Under the pieces are notes generated by a model. That model was not told where the DNA came from. It searched no databases and was given only the letters and a program-made list of their open reading frames with translations. From assembly GCA_002501285.1 (NCBI GenBank), contig DLSG01000109.1:1-12634 (forward strand): DNA of 12,634 nt, given 5' to 3'. The stretch comes from Christensenella sp. UBA7868 (GTDB lineage Bacteria > Bacillota > Clostridia > Christensenellales > UBA1242). Positions within the stretch are counted from its first letter, which is position 1; each line of letters begins with the position of its first letter. Made by a program: the position numbers and the translations under genes. Below, one piece after another: positions 7,888 through 12,634 of this stretch.

Positions 7888-8346
7888 ATGATTACAGAAC
7901 AAAAAAAATTAGAAGAATTAATGTATTTATCTTTAATTGGAAACTTTGCTTACAGACAAGTTAGAGATCACAAAACTTATATTGCTTTCAACGCAAAGAA
8001 TTCAGACGGAAGTTTAAAACCAATATATATCACAACAGAAAATCTTGACAGCGACAAAATTATGAAAATGCGTGTAAACGCTTTTGAAAAACGTGTTCTT
8101 GATGAAAAAATGCTTGCAACAGTTGATGCTATTGATAAAGGAGAATTTAGTTTTTCTAAAAGAATAGTAAACTATGTTTATAACATTTATTCAAAACTTC
8201 CAGAAAAACAACAAAAAGAAGATATTGAAAGTTATTTAACAAATTTTGTTTATCTATGCAGAGTAAAACTAATTGATAAAAAAACATTTAAAGCCTGCAC
8301 AAAATATATGAAACGTCTATTTGACGGAAAAACTTATTCTTTTTAA
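7888..8346 (+). CDS. Uncharacterised basic 152-aa protein
   Basis: I do not recognise this protein. It is complete, with a strong AAGGAG site 5 nt before its ATG, its own promoter, and codon use like its neighbours, so it is very probably a real gene. It has no signal peptide or membrane segment, which suggests a cytoplasmic protein. It is rich in Lys and aromatic residues. Residues 1-25 look helical, 28-50 could form beta strands (T-Y-I-A-F-N and P-I-Y-I-T-T), and 52-150 look mainly helical with repeated K and E. Two cysteines (C124, C137) lie in the C-terminal half. There is no clear terminator before the HicB-like gene 82 bp downstream, so read-through is possible, but that gene has its own promoter. 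I see no catalytic motif. A toxin role beside HicB is conceivable, but nothing in the sequence supports it. Confidence 0.8.
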   Translation: MITEQKKLEELMYLSLIGNFAYRQVRDHKTYIAFNAKNSDGSLKPIYITTENLDSDKIMKMRVNAFEKRVLDEKMLATVDAIDKGEFSFSKRIVNYVYNIYSKLPEKQQKEDIESYLTNFVYLCRVKLIDKKTFKACTKYMKRLFDGKTYSF

Positions 8347-8377
8347 TTAAATTATTTTTTAAAATTTTGACATAATA

Positions 8378-8398
8378 ATTTTACTTTTGATGTAAAAT
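8378..8398. promoter_or_regulatory. Inverted repeat overlapping the HicB-like gene promoter (possible operator)
   Basis: ATTTTAC (8378-8384) and GTAAAAT (8392-8398) form perfect 7-bp arms around a 7-nt spacer. The left arm covers the proposed -35 box and the right arm lies in the spacer. A related half-site, GTTAAAAT (8401-8408), follows and contains the -10 box. This geometry suits a dimeric repressor. The arms are AT-rich, so chance is possible, and the HicB-like protein itself shows no DNA-binding domain. Confidence 0.35.
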
Positions 8399-8408
8399 AT
8401 GTTAAAAT
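8380..8408 (+). promoter_or_regulatory. Promoter of the HicB-like gene
   Basis: TTTACT (8380-8385), a 17-bp spacer and TAAAAT (8403-8408), with TGT before the -10 box, predict a start near 8415. A better -35, TTGACA (8367-8372), would pair only with TAAAAT at 8393-8398 across 20 bp, so I prefer the first reading. The Shine-Dalgarno AGGAG (8419-8423) is 5 nt from the ATG. Confidence 0.5.
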
Positions 8409-8428
8409 TAATTTAATTAGGAGAAAGT

Positions 8429-8755
8429 ATGAGGCAAGAATTCGTTTATCCAGCAGTATTATATCATGATGAAGAAAACAATAATTATGCGGTTGCTTTT
8501 AACGATTTAGACATTTTCACAGAAGGAGAGACTGTTGAAGATGCTTTTAAAAGTGCAAAAGAATATCTTACTGCATATTTAGAATGTGCTAATCACATTC
8601 AAAGTGAACTTGACAATCCAACAAGTTATATTGTTGTTAAATCCGAGCATCAAGCAGACATTGTTCTTTTGGTTGATGGCGAACTTGATACAGAAAATAT
8701 CAAGGGTGAGTTTACTGACGAGATTGACGATTTAGATTTGTTTGAAGAAGAATAA
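8429..8755 (+). CDS. Orphan HicB-like protein (type II antitoxin-like fold)
   Basis: This 108-residue protein resembles the HicB-like antitoxin family, a partial RNase H fold that in complete systems neutralises the mRNA interferase HicA. The first 52 residues follow the family pattern: Y-P-A-V-L-Y-H, then a strand (Y-A-V-A-F-N-D-L, 20-27), T-E-G-E-T (31-35) and the helix V-E-D-A-F-K-S-A-K-E-Y-L. L-D-N-P-T (61-65) stands at the usual proline-containing loop, followed by strands I-V-V-K and D-I-V-L-L-V-D. There is no C-terminal helix-turn-helix or ribbon-helix-helix domain. Instead the protein ends in an acidic tail (D-E-I-D-D-L-D-L-F-E-E-E). No HicA-sized basic ORF adjoins it, so a working toxin-antitoxin pair is not visible. 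Many such solitary proteins exist, with unknown roles. The fold assignment is moderately sure; the function is not. Confidence 0.8.
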   Translation: MRQEFVYPAVLYHDEENNNYAVAFNDLDIFTEGETVEDAFKSAKEYLTAYLECANHIQSELDNPTSYIVVKSEHQADIVLLVDGELDTENIKGEFTDEIDDLDLFEEE

Positions 8756-8782
8756 AAAAGAAGTTGAATAACTTCTTTTTTT
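8754..8782. terminator. Bidirectional intrinsic terminator between convergent genes
   Basis: A perfect 12-bp stem (8754-8765 with 8770-8781) has a GAAT loop. The A-run at the left foot overlaps the HicB-like stop codon, and the T-run on the right supplies a U-tract. Read in reverse it has the same form, so it can also end the minus-strand GT4 transcript, whose stop codon lies about 50 bp away. Confidence 0.85.
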
Positions 8783-8830
8783 GTTTCTATATTATTTTTA
8801 ATTTAATTAAATTTTAATGAATTTATTTAT

Positions 8831-10051
8831 CTATTTATTACTTTTATTTTCTAATAGGTTTTTATAGATTTCAAAAAAGTCTTTGCAAACATTGTTCCAG
8901 CCCTTGTTTAAAGTTTTATTTGCGTTTTCAGAAACTTCAATCAATTTTTCTTTGTCTTTGAAAATTTCAATTATTTTGTCTGAATATTCATCTAGTGAAA
9001 GATTTGATAAAAAACCATTGTAATTATCAATTATTCCTTCACTACTTGCGGCTCCATTTATAGAAAGCATAGGTGTTTTTTGGCTTGCCGCTTCGCATTT
9101 AACAAGGGGACAATTATCTATAACTGACGGGAAGCATAACAGATTTGCAAAATAATAATATTTTGAAAGTAATACTTGGTCGGTTATTTTTCCAACAAAA
9201 ATAACATCATCATCAAGATTTAGTTCGTGACATAAAGTTTTTAGTTCTTGTTCTTCATTTCCACCACCAACCATCAACATTTTAAACTTAAAGTTTTTTT
9301 CTTTAAGTTTTTTTAAACTTTCAAGCAAAAAGTCTAGGTTTTTACATTTTACTTCAAGTCGTCCAACATAAAGTAAAATATTTTCGGTGTTAGAAATGTT
9401 ATATTTTTCTTTAAATAATTTTTCAACTTCGTTATTTTTATTTTCAACAAGTTTAAAATTTGTTGTGTTTGGAACAACTGTCATAGGAACTGTAACATTA
9501 TGAGCAATATAATTTTCTTTTGTAACATTGCTTACTGGTAAAATCATGTTAGTTTTATTTAAAATTTTATAAGCCCTGTTTGTCATTTTCTTGTAAATTA
9601 ATTTGCTTTTTATTAAAGTTTTATATTCTTCGCTAAATTTGCTATGACCATGAATTACAACGGGGATATTATGTTTTTTGGCAAATTTTAATCCAAAGGT
9701 GCAAAGTCCAAAAATGGTGTGAAGGTGTATTATGTCGATATTTAATTTCTCCATTAGTTTTTTAAATTTACTGTCAAGGTTCGGAACTGGTAAAAAATCA
9801 CCAAACGCTTTCGGTATTTTTATTGCTTTGCATCGAATTACGGGGTAGTCGCATTTATCGGTAAAACCAGACAACTCGCCAGTTACAACAACAACATTAA
9901 CATCTTTGTTTTCAAAAAGTGCTTGTGCCATATTTCTTGCAACAACCGCCGCACCACCAAGATTAGGGTAGAAAATATCTGTTAAAATAGCAACATTTAT
10001 TTTGTCGTGTTTGTAAAAATTTTCTAGTAAATTTTCGTTATGTATTTTCAT
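8831..10051 (-). CDS. Glycosyltransferase family 4 (GT-B fold)
   Basis: This predicted retaining glycosyltransferase moves a sugar from a nucleotide donor to a glycan or lipid acceptor at the inner membrane face; substrates are unknown. I chose the ATG at 10051 (406 aa) because GGAG lies 5 nt upstream. A GTG start at 10126 would add 25 hydrophobic residues but has no ribosome site. The N-terminal Rossmann domain has D-I-F-Y-P-N-L-G-G (25-33), D-I-I-H-L-H (106-111) and H-G-H (134-136). The C-terminal domain has Y-V-G-R (228-231) with nearby lysines, and the donor-site E-x7-E motif in the altered form D312-x7-E320, running into E-A-A-S-Q-K-T-P (320-327). No membrane segment is seen with this start. 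It lies 190 bp downstream of the GT2 gene on the same strand and is a paralogue of the divergent GT4. Confidence 0.93.
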   Translation of the reverse strand: MKIHNENLLENFYKHDKINVAILTDIFYPNLGGAAVVARNMAQALFENKDVNVVVVTGELSGFTDKCDYPVIRCKAIKIPKAFGDFLPVPNLDSKFKKLMEKLNIDIIHLHTIFGLCTFGLKFAKKHNIPVVIHGHSKFSEEYKTLIKSKLIYKKMTNRAYKILNKTNMILPVSNVTKENYIAHNVTVPMTVVPNTTNFKLVENKNNEVEKLFKEKYNISNTENILLYVGRLEVKCKNLDFLLESLKKLKEKNFKFKMLMVGGGNEEQELKTLCHELNLDDDVIFVGKITDQVLLSKYYYFANLLCFPSVIDNCPLVKCEAASQKTPMLSINGAASSEGIIDNYNGFLSNLSLDEYSDKIIEIFKDKEKLIEVSENANKTLNKGWNNVCKDFFEIYKNLLENKSNK

Positions 10052-10079
10052 ATATGCTCCAAATAATGTGAAAAAATTT

Positions 10080-10108
10080 AATATAAACAAATTTAAAAAT
10101 ATTATTAA
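10080..10108 (-). promoter_or_regulatory. Possible weak promoter of the minus-strand GT4 gene
   Basis: On the minus strand TTAATA (10108-10103) and TATATT (10085-10080) are 17 bp apart and would start transcription near 10073, 22 nt before the ATG. Each hexamer is imperfect and the whole 190-bp gap is AT-rich, so chance matches are likely. I found no terminator between the two minus-strand genes, so co-transcription from the GT2 promoter is equally plausible. Confidence 0.3.
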
Positions 10109-10241
10109 AATTACGATAAAACTCACTAAAAATATGTTAAATTTGTTTTTTAATTAATATTTTATATTTTTTTGTTATTAAGTTTTATTTGCGTAAATGT
10201 TTATAGTCTCAAAAATATGCTTCCAAAAAATTATATAAGTT

Positions 10242-11219
10242 TTACCAATGTTTAATAACAAATCCGATAAAGTCAATATTATTTTTGTATAACTTTCTTA
10301 CATATCGAGATTTTTTAACATATTTTTTGTTTTCAACAAAGGTGTTATGAAGATATTCACGAACTTTTTCATCTTTAACTTTATCTCGATGATAGAAATA
10401 TATAAGCATTACGCAAAGCATACTTTTCCATGCTTTTGCACATTCTATAATTTCTTTGTCTGAAGAAATTTCAATAATTTTTTCAAGGCTAGTTATACAA
10501 GTTAATTTTTTTTCATTAAAACTGCCCATAACGGCTCCGTTACTTCGCACAAAATAGTGATAAAGTTTTTTAGGAAAATAAGAAACATTTTTGCATTTAT
10601 AAAGATATTCAACTACGAACAATAAATCTTCAGAGAAATGTATGCTTTCATCAAAAAATATGCCTTCAAGCAAACTTCTTTTGAAAAGTTTTGCATAAAC
10701 AACTCCGTTAAAGCCTCTATCACATATTGTGCGTTTAATTGCTTCGAAATTGTCCATAAAAGTTACTTTATAAGTTTTTTTGTGATGAAATGGTTTTATT
10801 TTTTTTTGCCTTTTATAACTGCAAATACTCATATCTGAATTATAACTTATAAGGTTTTCGTACAAATCTTTGCAATAATTTGGGTCGATAGCATCGTCAC
10901 CATCAACAAAACAAACATATTCGCCTGTAATGTTTTTTAAGGCAAGATTTCGTGCTTTTGATACGCCTTTTTCGGGGCAAATTAAAAGTTTAATTCGGCT
11001 ATCAACGCTGGCATATTTATTTATTATTTCAACAGTTTTATCGGTTGAACCATTATCAACTATTAAAAATTCAAAGTTTTTATAGGTTTGATTTATTACG
11101 CTTTTTAAACATCTTTCAATATAATCTTCAAGGTTTAAGGCTGGGGCAATAATTGAAATTAATGGCAAATTTTCGTCTAAATTTTCGCTAAAGTTATTGG
11201 TATTAATATTATTTTTCAT
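10242..11219 (-). CDS. Glycosyltransferase family 2 (GT-A fold)
   Basis: This 325-aa protein is a predicted inverting, metal-dependent sugar transferase of the kind found in capsule, teichoic acid or exopolysaccharide loci. Residues 20-60 give the nucleotide-binding start (I-S-I-I-A-P-A-L-N, then D-N-G-S-T-D at 55-60). G-V-S-K-A-R-N (85-91) follows, then the metal-binding D-G-D-D (106-109) in F-V-D-G-D-D-A-I-D-P, and E-D-L-L-F (197-201), where the acidic pair fits the catalytic base. The C-terminal 100 residues are basic and helical, without a convincing membrane span, so it probably acts in the cytoplasm at the membrane. The first 19 residues are Asn-rich, unlike the core. There is no Shine-Dalgarno sequence, and the -10 box lies so close to the ATG that a leaderless transcript is predicted. 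The acceptor is unknown. Confidence 0.93.
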   Translation of the reverse strand: MKNNINTNNFSENLDENLPLISIIAPALNLEDYIERCLKSVINQTYKNFEFLIVDNGSTDKTVEIINKYASVDSRIKLLICPEKGVSKARNLALKNITGEYVCFVDGDDAIDPNYCKDLYENLISYNSDMSICSYKRQKKIKPFHHKKTYKVTFMDNFEAIKRTICDRGFNGVVYAKLFKRSLLEGIFFDESIHFSEDLLFVVEYLYKCKNVSYFPKKLYHYFVRSNGAVMGSFNEKKLTCITSLEKIIEISSDKEIIECAKAWKSMLCVMLIYFYHRDKVKDEKVREYLHNTFVENKKYVKKSRYVRKLYKNNIDFIGFVIKHW

Positions 11220-11224
11220 ACTTA

Positions 11225-11254
11225 ATTATAATAACAAATATTACAATTTGTCAA
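11225..11254 (-). promoter_or_regulatory. Consensus promoter of the GT2 gene, predicted leaderless
   Basis: On the minus strand a perfect TTGACA (11254-11249) and a perfect TATAAT (11230-11225) are 18 bp apart. Transcription should begin at about 11218-11219, on the start codon itself. TGT-TATTAT overlaps the box but would give a 15-bp spacer. No ribosome binding site precedes the ATG. Confidence 0.75.
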
Positions 11255-11270
11255 ATTTTTTTTAATAACA

Positions 11271-11299
11271 TTGCTTTTTAAGAAAAGAAAGTGTATAAT
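11271..11299 (+). promoter_or_regulatory. Promoter of the plus-strand GT4 gene, predicted leaderless
   Basis: A perfect TATAAT (11294-11299) lies 17 bp after TTGCTT (11271-11276), a poor -35 that keeps only TTG. The expected start is about 11306, next to the ATG at 11307. The -35 boxes of this and the opposing promoter are only 16 bp apart, separated by an A/T-rich tract that could act as a shared UP element. Confidence 0.6.
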
Positions 11300-11306
11300 C
11301 TAATTG

Positions 11307-12634
11307 ATGGAAACTGAAAGAATTACAAACGAAAACAAAAAACTTAAGATAGGTATATTTAGTGACGCCTTTTTTCCAATGATAGACGGGGTTGTAAATG
11401 TTATTGATAATTACGCAAAAAGATTAAGCGCTTATGCTGATGTCACTGTTTTTGCGCCCGAAGGAAGAGAAGATTACGATGATTCCGTTTTTTCTTATAA
11501 AGTGGTTAGATGCAACAAAAAACTTACGGCGTCTTTTTTGGATTATGACCTTCCAATGCCTTCATGGGACAAAGATTTTATGAAAGTGCTTAAAAATGCC
11601 GATTTAGATATTGTTCATATTCATTCGCCTTTTTCTATTGGAAAAGTTGGTTTAAAATTTGCAAGAAAAAAGAAAATTCCAATAGTGGCAACTCTTCACA
11701 GCCAGTTTAAAAAAGATTTTTATTTGGCAACTAAATCTGAATTTTTAACATCTTTGCTTTTAAAAAATGTTATTACAGTTTTTAATAATTGTGACGAATG
11801 TTGGGCGGTTAATAAGGAAGTTGCAAAGGTTTATTTTAAAGAATACAAATTAAATAGGCTTCCTAAAATTCAAAATAATGGAACTGATTTAAAATTTTAT
11901 GACAATGATGATGAGATTGAAAAATTAAGAAAACAATACGGAATTGAAAAAGATTGCAAAATTTTATTGTTTGTTGGAAGAATTAATAGATTAAAAAATA
12001 TATTTTTTACACTTGATTGTGTGAAAGTTTTAAGAGATAAAGGCTTTAACTTTAAAATGATTTTTGTTGGAACGGGCCCCGACTTTGATGAACTTAAAGA
12101 AAAAATAAGCGAGTATCATCTTGAAGATAGGGTGATTTTAACAGGAAAAATTTGCGACCGAGAACTTATTGTAAAGCATTATCGTATGGCAGATTTATTT
12201 GTGTTCCCATCACTTTATGATTGTTCAAGTTTGGTTCAAATTGAGGCGGCAAGTCAAAAAACACCAACTATATTTATTCGTGGGGCAGTTACAAGCGGAA
12301 CCTGCACAGAAGATGTTGATGCATTCTTTTCGGAAGAAAATGTTAATAAATTTGCACAAAAAATTATTGATATTTTTGAAAATCGTGAAGAATATGAAAA
12401 AATCAAAAATGGAGCATATAACAATTTATATGTAACTTGGGACGATGCTGTAAAAAAAGTTTATAATGATTATTTGTCCGTTTTGGATAAATTTAATAAG
12501 GGTTATTACAATAAATTTCATTCGCAAGCATATAAATCGCATAAAAGAAAAGTTAAACTTGTTGTTGATAAAGAATGTTTAAAAAATAAAAGATACATAG
12601 AAAAGAAAAGACGAAATCGTAAAAAACAACTTAA
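11307..12634 (+). CDS. Glycosyltransferase family 4 (GT-B fold), 3' end beyond the window
   Basis: An open frame of 442 codons runs off the window with no stop. It resembles GT4 enzymes that glycosylate lipids or cell-wall polymers; the acceptor is unknown. The N-terminal domain begins K-I-G-I-F-S-D-A-F-F-P (14-24) with D-G-V-V (27-30), D-I-V-H-I-H (101-106) and H131. The C-terminal domain has F-V-G-R (222-225) with K230, V-G-T-G-P (254-258), and the donor motif in the form D305-x7-E313 leading into E-A-A-S-Q-K-T-P (313-320). From about 400 the chain becomes very basic (K-R-K-V-K, then K-K-R-R-N-R-K-K near 433-440), an extension past the usual fold that could contact acidic membrane lipid. 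The ATG is the only good start: a TAA lies two codons upstream and the next Met falls inside the domain. No Shine-Dalgarno sequence is present. Confidence 0.93.
   Translation, partial: METERITNENKKLKIGIFSDAFFPMIDGVVNVIDNYAKRLSAYADVTVFAPEGREDYDDSVFSYKVVRCNKKLTASFLDYDLPMPSWDKDFMKVLKNADLDIVHIHSPFSIGKVGLKFARKKKIPIVATLHSQFKKDFYLATKSEFLTSLLLKNVITVFNNCDECWAVNKEVAKVYFKEYKLNRLPKIQNNGTDLKFYDNDDEIEKLRKQYGIEKDCKILLFVGRINRLKNIFFTLDCVKVLRDKGFNFKMIFVGTGPDFDELKEKISEYHLEDRVILTGKICDRELIVKHYRMADLFVFPSLYDCSSLVQIEAASQKTPTIFIRGAVTSGTCTEDVDAFFSEENVNKFAQKIIDIFENREEYEKIKNGAYNNLYVTWDDAVKKVYNDYLSVLDKFNKGYYNKFHSQAYKSHKRKVKLVVDKECLKNKRYIEKKRRNRKKQL

Noticed and set aside
7888..8755. A HicAB-type toxin-antitoxin pair formed by the 152-aa gene and the HicB-like gene
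   Set aside because: The 152-aa protein is about twice HicA size, lacks the small double-stranded RNA-binding-like pattern with its Gly-Ser-His motif, and the genes have separate promoters 82 bp apart.
10052..10126. A longer GT4 beginning at GTG 10126 with an N-terminal membrane anchor
   Set aside because: The GTG has no ribosome binding site, and the hydrophobic stretch is what AT-rich non-coding DNA encodes. ATG 10051 has GGAG at the right distance.
12199..12435. A 78-codon plus-strand ORF
   Set aside because: It lies wholly inside the GT4 gene in another frame and has no ribosome binding site or recognisable domain.

Overview
The window is strongly AT-rich. It uses the standard genetic code: TGG encodes Trp, genes stop at TAA or TAG, and no long gene contains an in-frame TGA. 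The two RNA polymerase subunits look Bacillota-like: RpoB has a V-K-S-P-S-V-Y-F lobe motif and RpoC a bridge helix of the S-S-R-G-x-R-K-G type familiar from Clostridia. I infer an uncultured, AT-rich member of Bacillota, probably a deep clostridial or mollicute-adjacent lineage. I cannot name it from sequence alone.

Layout. Positions 1-328 are non-coding: a TTTAG tandem repeat at the edge, AT-rich filler, an UP-like A/T element, a consensus promoter and a ~100-nt leader. Next come rpoB (329-4021) and rpoC (4062-7694), ending at a perfect 15-bp hairpin terminator. Two small genes on the same strand follow, each with its own promoter: an unrecognised basic 152-aa protein (7888-8346) and an orphan HicB-like protein (8429-8755). 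A hairpin at 8754-8782 closes that unit and can serve the convergent gene as well. The right third holds three glycosyltransferases. A GT4 family enzyme (8831-10051) and a GT2 family enzyme (10242-11219) lie on the minus strand. A second GT4 (11307 to the window end, open) is divergent on the plus strand, sharing an 87-bp promoter region with the GT2 gene.

How the parts fit. rpoB and rpoC make the beta and beta' subunits of RNA polymerase and form an isolated two-gene operon here. No ribosomal protein gene is visible on either side. The glycosyltransferases look like a small surface-glycan or glycolipid locus. The two GT4 enzymes are related to each other and share an E-A-A-S-Q-K-T-P motif.

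Most interesting signals. (1) The polymerase has unusual residues at positions that in other bacteria set sensitivity to rifamycins (RpoB E492 and N502, at E. coli D516 and H526), streptolydigin (RpoB A521, at F545) and fidaxomicin (RpoC V84). It also has changes in normally near-invariant catalytic-core motifs. (2) The divergent GT2 and GT4 genes have TATAAT boxes so close to their start codons that both transcripts are predicted to be leaderless. (3) Several promoters share a TGT-extended -10 box. (4) An inverted repeat overlaps the promoter of the orphan HicB-like gene. I saw no convincing multi-gene novel system.
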